A DNA stretch of 5,413 bases. Source: Chloroflexota bacterium. Its GTDB lineage: Bacteria > Chloroflexota > UBA5177 > JANWHV01. A program made the position numbers and the translations under genes. Positions 1 to 5,263 of the stretch are shown in pieces (position 1 is the stretch's first letter; every line of letters begins with the position of its first letter). The notes under the pieces are model-generated. The model was not told the origin of the DNA and made no database searches. It saw only the letters and a list, made by a program, of their open reading frames with translations. The stretch lies in assembly GCA_025450375.1 (NCBI GenBank), contig JANWHO010000032.1, forward strand, positions 1-5,413, given 5' to 3'.

Positions 1-1
1 C

Positions 2-345
2 AATCATGATGAGGCGGCAACCGCGTTCCAGGCGAGCCTGCGGCTCGAACAGGAACTGGGAAATAAGCGACAAATCGCCTCAATCCTGGAGGGTCTGGCC
101 GGTCGGCCGCGGCACGGGGGGAAAACCGGCGCGCGGGACGACTCTTCGGGGTCGCCGAACATCTGCGTGAGCAACTTGGGGCGCCGATCCCACCGGCGGA
201 TCGCCCCATGCACGATCGCGATACCACCGCGGTACGCAGCCGGCTGAGCGCGATGGACGCGATGGACGCGAAGGCGGCGTGGGCCGCCGGCCGCGCCCTG
301 CCGCTGGAGGCGGCCATCGGTGAGGCGCTGAACAACTTGGCTTGA
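2..345 (+). pseudogene. C-terminal end of a TPR/ATPase-type (LuxR/SARP-like) transcriptional regulator, frameshifted, 5' end outside window
   Basis: Positions 2-103 read in one frame as a TPR-like helix pair (AATAFQASLRLEQELG, then IASILEGLAG). From about 106 the coding sense moves to another frame, which reads SAAARGENRRAGRLFGVAEH, then LREQLGAPIPPADRP, and ends in ALPLEAAIGEALNNLA with TGA at 343-345. The pattern 'LAGLAA..RLFGAAE.LRE.IGAPLPP' is the familiar C-terminus of large regulators with an AAA-type ATPase, TPRs and a DNA-binding domain, common in Chloroflexota and Actinobacteria. Restoring one base after 104 (ggtc to ggtct) joins both halves as GLAGLAAARGE, so a single deletion explains the break. 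Left unrepaired, the first frame runs into TGA at 245-247, changing and shortening only the C-terminus. It may be a real mutation or a sequencing or assembly error. The protein start, ATPase and DNA-binding parts are not in view, so the exact subfamily is uncertain. Confidence 0.72.
250..267 (+). repeat. Tandem 9-bp duplication inside the regulator tail
   Basis: The unit GCGATGGAC occurs twice back to back, followed by a further GCG. In the regulator's downstream frame it encodes a repeated Ala-Met-Asp tripeptide, so the reading frame is kept. It looks like a small replication-slippage duplication in a degenerate part of the C-terminus. Confidence 0.75.
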
Positions 346-406
346 TTTCGCTCAGCCTAATCAATGCCTCTTCCTGGACATGTTAGCCGCTCATTCACAT
401 TGGGGG

Positions 407-426
407 ATAGACGCCGGGCGGTCTAT
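407..426. promoter_or_regulatory. Perfect 6-bp inverted repeat upstream of the kinase operon (possible operator)
   Basis: ATAGAC at 407-412 and GTCTAT at 421-426 are perfect reverse complements separated by 8 bases (gccgggcg). The dyad lies in the only non-coding stretch before the three-gene signalling operon. Its right arm occupies the place where a -35 box would stand for the TACAAT element at 444-449 (17-bp spacing), and that hexamer is a poor -35. This suggests a regulator-binding site, perhaps for an activator, but no matching family is recognised. Confidence 0.4.
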
Positions 427-449
427 ATGTTCTACTAAAAGCCTACAAT
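424..449 (+). promoter_or_regulatory. Candidate promoter elements for the kinase operon
   Basis: TACAAT at 444-449 is a close match to the sigma-70-type -10 box. It would place transcription start near 456, only about 8 bases before the kinase ATG. A second possibility is TATATG at 424-429, paired with TTGGGG at 400-405 (18-bp spacing). Neither has a consensus -35, so the assignment is tentative. With the TACAAT option the mRNA would be nearly leaderless, in line with the lack of a clear Shine-Dalgarno before 464. Confidence 0.35.
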
Positions 450-453
450 AGGC
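441..453. promoter_or_regulatory. Perfect 5-bp dyad overlapping the putative -10 box
   Basis: GCCTA at 441-445 and TAGGC at 449-453 are perfect inverted arms around CAA. The TACAAT hexamer lies inside the dyad, so a protein bound here would compete with RNA polymerase. The arms are short and could be chance, but their coincidence with the best -10 candidate is notable. Confidence 0.35.
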
Positions 454-463
454 GCGTGCTCAG

Positions 464-2491
464 ATGGGCTGGTGTATGGGCATGGACTCAGGGCCGCGCT
501 TTTCCTCTGATCCGAGGGGGCTGTTCCGCGGCGTCCGCGGCAGATTGCTAGGCAGCTACGTAGTGCTGGTGTTTGGGTTGCTGTTTGGTCTGGCGGCGGC
601 ATTTTCCAGCATGCAGGTCCTGCGTACCCACTTCATGCACACGGTGAACACTCTCGATGCCGTCGCGAGTACCGTTTCCCAGATCGAAAACCTGCGGCAT
701 GAGGAGGAGACAAGCCTTCGCGGCTACCTGCTCACCGGCGACGCGATGTTCACGCGGCGCTACGAGGCCGCGGCCCGGACGTTGCCCTTGCTCCAGGGGC
801 GTGCCGGCGAACTCCTGGCGGGAGATGCGCGGGGCCGCGCCTTGCTTGCGGCGATGCGCATGGACGCGGAAACCTGGGAGGCGTGGGTGGTCCCCTACCT
901 TGGGCGGTCCGCGGCGTTGGGCCGCGGGTCGTCGCCGGTTGTCGCCGCTGTGTTGCATGAGAACACGCTCTTCAACCGGGTCAATCAGTCATCCGATCAC
1001 TTGACGGCGTACGTCGCGGCCACGCGGGCGAAGGATCTCCAGACCAGCCTCAAAGCGGTGGACCAAACCGGTGGCATAAACTTTTTGGTCCTGGTTGGGA
1101 CGCTTGGCCTGGTGGCCGTGGTTGCCTGGCTGACCACTCGCGCGATCATGGGGTCGCTTGGCCAGCTCGCGCGCGCGGCCACCCTGATCGGCCAGGGCGA
1201 TCTGGCCAGACCAATCACCGTTTCAGGGGCGGCTGAGTTCACGCGGCTGGGTGACCATATGAACTGGATGCGCCGCCAACTGAACGTGCAGCGGACCCTG
1301 GCCGAAATCCTTGGCTCTACCTTGCATCTGGATTCCGTCTGGGCGGAGTTCGCGGCCGACGCGCGCGACCTCGTGTCCTTTGATCGGCTGAGCCTATGGG
1401 CCATCGATGGAGATGGGGTGATGATGACCCTCCTCTACGCCGAAGGGAGGGCGAGCGATCTTCTTGGGTCGGGGATCAGAGTGCCCCTCATGGAGACCAC
1501 AAGCAGCCTGGTCCAACCCGCTCAACCCTGCCTGCTTCTTCCCGACCTTACCGCCCTGGCGCTGGAGCAACCATTGGACGACGTTCGGGTGTGCGTCGAG
1601 GCGGGCCTGCGGTCGGCCGCGGTCGTGCCCTTGCGGGCCAATGGGCGTGAGGTTGGGGTCTTGAATCTGTTGAGTATAGAGGTGGGCGCCTTTAGTGAGG
1701 AGCTACTGGGGCCACTTCTGACCCTGGCGCCGCTTGTGGGGACGGCCATGGAGAACGCGCGGCTGTTTACCTCGCTCGACGAGGCGAACCGGTCGCTGGG
1801 CCTCGCCAATCAGGAGTTGGAGAGCTTCTCCTATTCGGTGTCTCATGACCTCCGGGCGCCCCTGCGCAGTATCTCAGGGTTTAGTCAAGCCCTGCTTGAG
1901 GATTATGCCGACGCCCTGGATGCCGAAGGGAAGCAATACCTTCAGCACGTGGTAGGCTCCGCCAATGACATGGGCCAGTTGATCGATGATTTGCTGCACC
2001 TCGCGCGCGTTGCCCGCGCCGACGTAGAATACGAGGATGTGGATTTAGCGGCGCTGGCGCGCTCCGTCGGAGAGGAACTGACGCGGGCTCATCCAGATCG
2101 CGTAGTGACCCTCTCCACGGCCAACGGCTTGATCGTCCGAGGAAACACCCGATTACTCCGTATAGTTTTGCAAAACTTGCTGGGTAATGCCTGGAAGTTT
2201 ACCCGTGCCGTGGCCGAGGCGCGGATCGAGGTAGGGACGACGCGGCACGACGGACGCGATGCGTACTTCGTGCGCGACAACGGGGCCGGTTTCGACATGG
2301 CCTATGCTCACAAACTGTTCGGTGCGTTCCAGCGCCTCCATTCGGTCAGTGAGTTCGAGGGCACCGGCATCGGCTTGGCAACGGTTCAGCGGATCATCCA
2401 TCGTCATGGCGGGCAGGTGTGGGCGGAGGGCGCCGTGGGGCAGGGAGCCACGCTGTACTTTACGGTTGCTCAGGGGCAAAGGAGGGCATGA
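464..2491 (+). CDS. Membrane sensor histidine kinase (CHASE3-HAMP-GAF-HisKA-HATPase, phytochrome-like transmitter)
   Basis: A 675-residue sensor kinase at the head of the signalling operon. A first membrane helix (about 28-48) and a second (about 205-223) enclose an extracytoplasmic region of about 150 residues with the CHASE3 signature NLRHEEETSLRGYLLTGD (76-93). A HAMP linker (about 224-276), a GAF domain (about 277-436) and a short coiled stretch follow. The HisKA helix has SVSHDLRAPLRSI with phospho-acceptor His461. The ATPase domain shows the N box NLLGNAWKFT (Asn575), DNGAGF (605-610), the F box KLFGAFQRLH (617-626) and GTGIGL (633-638). The transmitter closely resembles that of bacteriophytochromes, but no phytochrome domain is present. 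The H+4 residue, Thr or Asn in HisKA phosphatases, is Ala465. The start is uncertain: ATGs at 464, 476 and 482 are all in frame and none has a good Shine-Dalgarno. Its stop overlaps the next gene. Likely partners are the two downstream receivers; the signal is unknown. Confidence 0.93.
   Translation: MGWCMGMDSGPRFSSDPRGLFRGVRGRLLGSYVVLVFGLLFGLAAAFSSMQVLRTHFMHTVNTLDAVASTVSQIENLRHEEETSLRGYLLTGDAMFTRRYEAAARTLPLLQGRAGELLAGDARGRALLAAMRMDAETWEAWVVPYLGRSAALGRGSSPVVAAVLHENTLFNRVNQSSDHLTAYVAATRAKDLQTSLKAVDQTGGINFLVLVGTLGLVAVVAWLTTRAIMGSLGQLARAATLIGQGDLARPITVSGAAEFTRLGDHMNWMRRQLNVQRTLAEILGSTLHLDSVWAEFAADARDLVSFDRLSLWAIDGDGVMMTLLYAEGRASDLLGSGIRVPLMETTSSLVQPAQPCLLLPDLTALALEQPLDDVRVCVEAGLRSAAVVPLRANGREVGVLNLLSIEVGAFSEELLGPLLTLAPLVGTAMENARLFTSLDEANRSLGLANQELESFSYSVSHDLRAPLRSISGFSQALLEDYADALDAEGKQYLQHVVGSANDMGQLIDDLLHLARVARADVEYEDVDLAALARSVGEELTRAHPDRVVTLSTANGLIVRGNTRLLRIVLQNLLGNAWKFTRAVAEARIEVGTTRHDGRDAYFVRDNGAGFDMAYAHKLFGAFQRLHSVSEFEGTGIGLATVQRIIHRHGGQVWAEGAVGQGATLYFTVAQGQRRA
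2480..2485 (+). promoter_or_regulatory. Shine-Dalgarno AGGAGG deciding the start of the single-domain response regulator
   Basis: AGGAGG lies within the last codons of the kinase gene. Two in-frame ATGs follow directly, at 2488 and 2491. The spacer is 2 bases to the first and 5 to the second, so the second is the better supported start. Confidence 0.7.
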
Positions 2492-2937
2492 TGGCCGAGA
2501 GCCAAAGACCGGTGATTTTGCTGGTCGAGGACAACCCGCGAGATGAACTGTTGGCCTTGCGCGCCTTTAAGAAGAGCCACATCGCCAATGACGTGGTCGT
2601 AGCCCACGATGGGGTCGAGGCACTGGAGTATCTCTTTGCCACGGGCGCCCATGAAGGACGTGATGCGCGCGATCTCCCCCAAGTCATGCTGCTGGACCTG
2701 AAGCTGCCCAAGGTTGACGGTTTGCAGGTACTCCAGGCGGTGCGGGCTGATAAGCGGACCCAGTTTCTCCCGGTCGTTATTTTGACCTCGTCCGATGAGC
2801 AGCGTGATCTGGTCGAGAGTTACCGCCTGGGGGTCAACAGCTATGTACGGAAGCCGGTGGACTTCGGCAACTTCGCCGAGGCGGTCGATCATCTTGGGCT
2901 CTACTGGTTAGTGCTCAATCAAACGCCGAGACCATGA
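2491..2937 (+). CDS. Single-domain response regulator, Rcp1-like (CheY-like receiver)
   Basis: A 148-residue stand-alone receiver without an output domain. Visible receiver residues are the acidic pair Glu13-Asp14 (LLVEDNPRD), phospho-acceptor Asp69 in VMLLDLKLPKVDG, Thr99 in VVILTSSDEQRD and Lys121 in YVRKPVDF. The long insert before the phosphorylation site (EYLFATGAHEGRDARDLP) and the C-terminal FAEAV..LGLYWLVLN helix are typical of the Rcp1 family, which receives phosphate from phytochrome-type kinases; the upstream kinase has just that type of transmitter. The start at 2491 fits the AGGAGG spacing; 2488 would add one Met. The first base of its ATG is the last base of the kinase stop, so translation is probably coupled. 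Its stop overlaps the next start by 4 bases (ATGA). Inferred role: phosphate acceptor and protein-protein signal carrier or phosphate sink, not a DNA-binding regulator. Confidence 0.93.
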   Translation: MAESQRPVILLVEDNPRDELLALRAFKKSHIANDVVVAHDGVEALEYLFATGAHEGRDARDLPQVMLLDLKLPKVDGLQVLQAVRADKRTQFLPVVILTSSDEQRDLVESYRLGVNSYVRKPVDFGNFAEAVDHLGLYWLVLNQTPRP

Positions 2938-4679
2938 CCGCGCCCCCGCCCCGCTTGCGCCTCCTTCTGATCGAAGACTCGTTGAGTGACGCCGCCTTGG
3001 TTACGGCCATGGTGCGGCGACAGGGGTTCGATCTTGTGTATGAGCGGGTCGATACTGCCGTGGGATTGCTCGCCGCGTTGGATCGCGATGAATGGGACGT
3101 GGTGATCGCGGATCACGGGATGCCCTCCTTTGGGGCGCGGGCGGCTCTGGACCTTATTCGCGGGCAGAACCGTGATTTGCCGGTTATCGTGGTCACGGGC
3201 ACGATTCTCGACGAGGAAGCCGTCGACTATATGAAGCACGGCGCCTCCGATTATCTGCTCAAGGATCGCCTGAGTAGATTGGGCGACGCGGTGCGGCGGG
3301 CCCTGGGCGAACGGTCACTGCGGGCGCGACAGCGGCGCGCCGAGGATGAGCTACGTCATCAAGCCCTTCACGACAGCCTCACCGGACTCCCGAATCGGTT
3401 GCTGCTCAATGAGCATCTGGAATCGATTTTGAGGTCCGCGGCGCACTCTGGGCAGCCGGTCAGTCTCCTGCTCCTGGATCTGGATCGGTTCAATGAGGTG
3501 AACGATACGCTCGGGCATCCGATCGGAGATCTGGTTTTGCGCCAGGTGGCGACGCGCTTGCAATCGGCAATCGGCGCCACCGAGACGCTCGCCCGGCTGG
3601 GGGGCGACGAGTTTGGCATCATTCTCCCAGCGGCCGATCCGGAAACGGCTCGGGAGCTTGCCCATCTCGTGCTGATGGAGTTCGACCGGCACTTTTCGGT
3701 GCGACAACACCAACTCGGCCTCGCGGCCAGTATCGGTATCGCGATCTATCCCCAGCATGGGGATGACGCGCAGACCCTCCTTCAGCATGCCGATGTGGCG
3801 ATGTACGTGGCCAAGCGGGGGCACCTTGGCATGGCGGTCTATGACGCAACCCAGGACCGGCACACCTTGCGCCGCCTGGAGTTGGTCCACGACCTTCGGA
3901 AAGCCGTTCGCGATGGCGATCTCCTCCCATACTTCCAGCCCAAGGTTGCTCTTGCCGCGGGTCAATTTTGTGGAGTGGAGTTGTTACTGCGCTGGCCGCA
4001 CCGAGTACATGGCTTCATCCCACCGGACGAGTTCATTCCCCTGGCCGAGCAGACCGGGCTGGTGCTGCCGCTGACGGAGTGGGTTCTGCTTTCCGCGCTC
4101 GCGCAAGCTCAGGCATGGCGCGAGAAGGGGCATGGAGTGCCCATCGCGATTAATCTCTCCACCCGCAGCCTGCAAGACCCACACTTTCCCGACTTACTGG
4201 TTGGTCATCTTCGTCGGTATGAAGCGGATCCCAAGGATCTCACGCTGGAGATCACCGAAAGCATGTTGATGGCCGATCCGAGACGGGCGCGTGAGGTGCT
4301 GGTCAATCTTCACGCGCTCGGCCTACGCATCGCTATTGACGATTTCGGCACCGGCTATTCCTCGCTCGGCTATCTCAAGGAACTGCCGGTCGATGAGGTC
4401 AAGATCGACAAGTCTTTCGTGATCGGCATGGCCACGGGAGACCGGAAGGATCTGGCTATTGTCCGCTCGATCATCGCCATGGCGCACGCGCTGGATCTGG
4501 TGGTGGTGGCCGAAGGGGTAGAGGATGCCGCCTCCTATGGGGTGCTTCGGGAGTTAGGAACCGACATTGCCCAGGGCTATTTCCTGAGCCGGCCCTGCCC
4601 CGCCGCCGACTTCGAGCAATGGCTCGAATCCTATGGACCAAAAAGCATGCCCGGCCTCGAAGGCAACAGCCCGATTTAA
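2934..4679 (+). CDS. Response regulator with GGDEF and EAL domains (cyclic di-GMP turnover)
   Basis: A 581-residue soluble protein. Receiver (about 7-120): Glu14-Asp15, phospho-acceptor Asp60 (VVIADHGMPS), Thr88 (VVTGT), Lys110 (DYLLKDRLSRL). GGDEF (about 143-305): DSLTGLPNR, guanine-contact Asn190 and Asp199 by comparison with PleD, and an intact GGDEF at 223-227. The inhibitory RxxD site is absent (GATE at 214-217), the usual Lys after Phe186 is Asn187, and Leu298 stands where PleD has Arg446. EAL (about 320-565): Glu349 in an ELL version of the motif, then Asn407, Glu439, Asp469-Asp470 (DDFGTGYSS), Lys490, Glu527 and Gln547, spaced almost exactly as in active phosphodiesterases such as RocR. 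It likely hydrolyses cyclic di-GMP; synthesis is uncertain. ATG at 2934 overlaps the previous stop and has no strong Shine-Dalgarno, pointing to translational coupling. Phosphorylation by the upstream kinase is inferred from the operon. Confidence 0.94.
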   Translation: MTAPPPRLRLLLIEDSLSDAALVTAMVRRQGFDLVYERVDTAVGLLAALDRDEWDVVIADHGMPSFGARAALDLIRGQNRDLPVIVVTGTILDEEAVDYMKHGASDYLLKDRLSRLGDAVRRALGERSLRARQRRAEDELRHQALHDSLTGLPNRLLLNEHLESILRSAAHSGQPVSLLLLDLDRFNEVNDTLGHPIGDLVLRQVATRLQSAIGATETLARLGGDEFGIILPAADPETARELAHLVLMEFDRHFSVRQHQLGLAASIGIAIYPQHGDDAQTLLQHADVAMYVAKRGHLGMAVYDATQDRHTLRRLELVHDLRKAVRDGDLLPYFQPKVALAAGQFCGVELLLRWPHRVHGFIPPDEFIPLAEQTGLVLPLTEWVLLSALAQAQAWREKGHGVPIAINLSTRSLQDPHFPDLLVGHLRRYEADPKDLTLEITESMLMADPRRAREVLVNLHALGLRIAIDDFGTGYSSLGYLKELPVDEVKIDKSFVIGMATGDRKDLAIVRSIIAMAHALDLVVVAEGVEDAASYGVLRELGTDIAQGYFLSRPCPAADFEQWLESYGPKSMPGLEGNSPI

Positions 4680-4805
4680 GAGCCGCTGTCGAGAAGAACG
4701 ATCCTGCCCGTGGCTTCTCCTTTGCCAAAACCGCCCTATCGCTACCAGTATAAAGGCGAAGCCGGTATAGTAACACTGGCCGGCGGAACGGCGCCCCGGC
4801 ACGAT

Positions 4806-4810
4806 GGAGG
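4806..4810 (+). promoter_or_regulatory. Shine-Dalgarno GGAGG for the small membrane protein
   Basis: GGAGG followed by AAC lies 10 bases before ATG 4821, a somewhat long but workable spacing. It favours this ATG over the in-frame GTG at 4710, which has no convincing ribosome binding site and would add a polar, proline-rich stretch of 37 residues. Confidence 0.5.
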
Positions 4811-4820
4811 AACGATCGTA

Positions 4821-5048
4821 ATGCCGCCCTCAATTGTCCGAAAACTCCCCAATGGGTGGCCATCCGTGGGCATCTATCTGGCTATTGCCCTGGCGGCGGT
4901 GGCCTTTCTCCTTATACTGCTCAAGAAGACCAGCGCCAGCCAATTGACCATTGGGGCGGTGCTGACCATGCTGCTCTATCTGACCGTCGGCGCCTTCCTC
5001 ATCCTGGCTCCCCGGGTGTTCGTCACTAATCGGGAAGACGACGAATAG
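4821..5048 (+). CDS. Small two-helix membrane protein of unknown function
   Basis: A 75-residue protein that I do not recognise. It shows two clear hydrophobic stretches, about residues 15-34 (starting SVGIYLAIALAAVAFLLILL) and about 43-64 (TIGAVLTMLLYLTVGAFLIL), joined by a short basic loop KKTSASQ. The tail is charged and acidic (NREDDE). No cysteine pair, histidine ligand or catalytic motif is visible. It follows the cyclic di-GMP gene after a gap of 141 bases in which I see no convincing terminator and only a weak -10-like TATAGT at 4766-4771, so it could be the last gene of that operon or transcribed alone. A GTG start at 4710 would give 112 residues. Coding is supported by the ribosome binding site and the hydrophobic pattern, not by a known family. 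Confidence 0.68.
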   Translation: MPPSIVRKLPNGWPSVGIYLAIALAAVAFLLILLKKTSASQLTIGAVLTMLLYLTVGAFLILAPRVFVTNREDDE

Positions 5049-5196
5049 CAGCCTGGCGGAGCATCGGCAGGTAGTCCAGTTCGGCCTGGAGCGCATTGAG
5101 GACATTCAGGCTTGGCTGCAACCGCGCTAGGAGCAGCTCCAGCGCGGCGAGTTGGTCGTCAGCCCCGCCATGGATAATGGCTTGCTCACCCGTCAA
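5026..5196 (-). CDS. Possible small minus-strand ORF or gene remnant, unknown
   Basis: Read on the minus strand, this stretch encodes about 56 residues beginning LTGEQAIIHGGADDQ (with TTG as a possible start) and ending LRQAAIRRLPD before TAG. The middle is Leu-rich and amphipathic (QLAALELLLARLQPSLNVL) and mostly uses codons ending in G or C, as real genes here do. Against it: no ATG at a sensible place, no Shine-Dalgarno before the TTG, and a convergent 23-base overlap with the membrane-protein gene. Part of it coincides with a strong inverted repeat. The open frame continues upstream to 5394, into the shadow of the PEP-hydrolase gene. It could be a decayed gene end, a small protein or chance. 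No family is recognised. Confidence 0.25.
   Translation of the reverse strand: MTGEQAIIHGGADDQLAALELLLARLQPSLNVLNALQAELDYLPMLRQAAIRRLPD
5122..5147. repeat. Strong inverted repeat (12-bp stem with one bulged base)
   Basis: CCGCGCT at 5122-5128 pairs with AGCGCGG at 5141-5147, and GGAGC at 5130-5134 pairs with GCTCC at 5136-5140; A5129 is a bulge and A5135 sits at the centre. As RNA this would fold into a very GC-rich hairpin with a loop of about five bases. There is no U-tract on either side, so it is not a classical intrinsic terminator. It lies about 75 bases after the membrane-protein stop and about 115 bases before the PEP-hydrolase start, where it could end or stabilise transcripts from either strand. 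Confidence 0.6.
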
Positions 5197-5210
5197 TTCT
5201 GAGATGCTCG

Positions 5211-5219
5211 TGCTACGTT
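5211..5219 (+). promoter_or_regulatory. Weak candidate extended -10 upstream of the PEP-hydrolase-family gene
   Basis: TGCTACGTT matches the extended -10 layout (TG, one base, then TAnnnT). It would start a leader of roughly 38 bases before ATG 5264. No convincing -35 box is present, so this is only a suggestion. Confidence 0.2.
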
Positions 5220-5249
5220 GAGGAGTGCGAAAGAAGGATTCACGGAAGC

Positions 5250-5256
5250 AAGGAGG
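5250..5256 (+). promoter_or_regulatory. Strong Shine-Dalgarno AAGGAGG
   Basis: A near-perfect anti-16S match 7 bases before ATG 5264. It fixes the start of the PEP-hydrolase-family gene and is the best ribosome binding site in the window apart from that of the single-domain receiver, suggesting efficient translation. Confidence 0.8.
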
Positions 5257-5263
5257 GGCGCAT

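Noticed and set aside
80..364. Minus-strand open frames opposite the regulator tail
   Set aside because: They are Pro/Arg/Ser-rich translations typical of the antisense of GC-rich genes, and the plus strand gives a recognisable protein.
346..463. Cyclic di-GMP riboswitch ahead of the signalling operon
   Set aside because: The gap is only 118 bases, and neither the conserved GEMM core nor its paired helices could be seen.
1292..1770. Bilin-binding phytochrome or cyanobacteriochrome GAF domain
   Set aside because: The GAF lacks the DIP-type motif of phytochromes, no PHY domain follows, and its cysteines (356 and 377) are not in a recognisable chromophore context.
2129..2166. Internal promoter using TATAGT at 2161-2166
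   Set aside because: The only TTG-type -35 candidate (TTGATC at 2129-2134) is 26 bases away, too far for a sigma-70 promoter.
2419..2490. Upstream ATG at 2419 as the start of the single-domain receiver
   Set aside because: It would add 23-24 residues overlapping the kinase ATPase domain with no receiver homology. The AGGAGG site and the normal family N-terminus point to 2491 (or 2488).
3351..3965. A 204-codon open frame on the minus strand
   Set aside because: It lies wholly opposite the GGDEF-EAL gene, has no ribosome binding site or recognisable domain, and is explained as a mirror of GC-rich coding sequence. The plus-strand reading has intact catalytic motifs.
4680..4720. Intrinsic terminator after the REC-GGDEF-EAL gene
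   Set aside because: Only a 6-bp pairing (GAGAAG 4691-4696 with CTTCTC 4714-4719) with a 17-base loop was found, and no clean U-tract follows.
4710..4820. GTG at 4710 as the start of the small membrane protein
   Set aside because: No suitable ribosome binding site precedes it, and the added residues look like non-coding sequence. ATG 4821 has GGAGG upstream.
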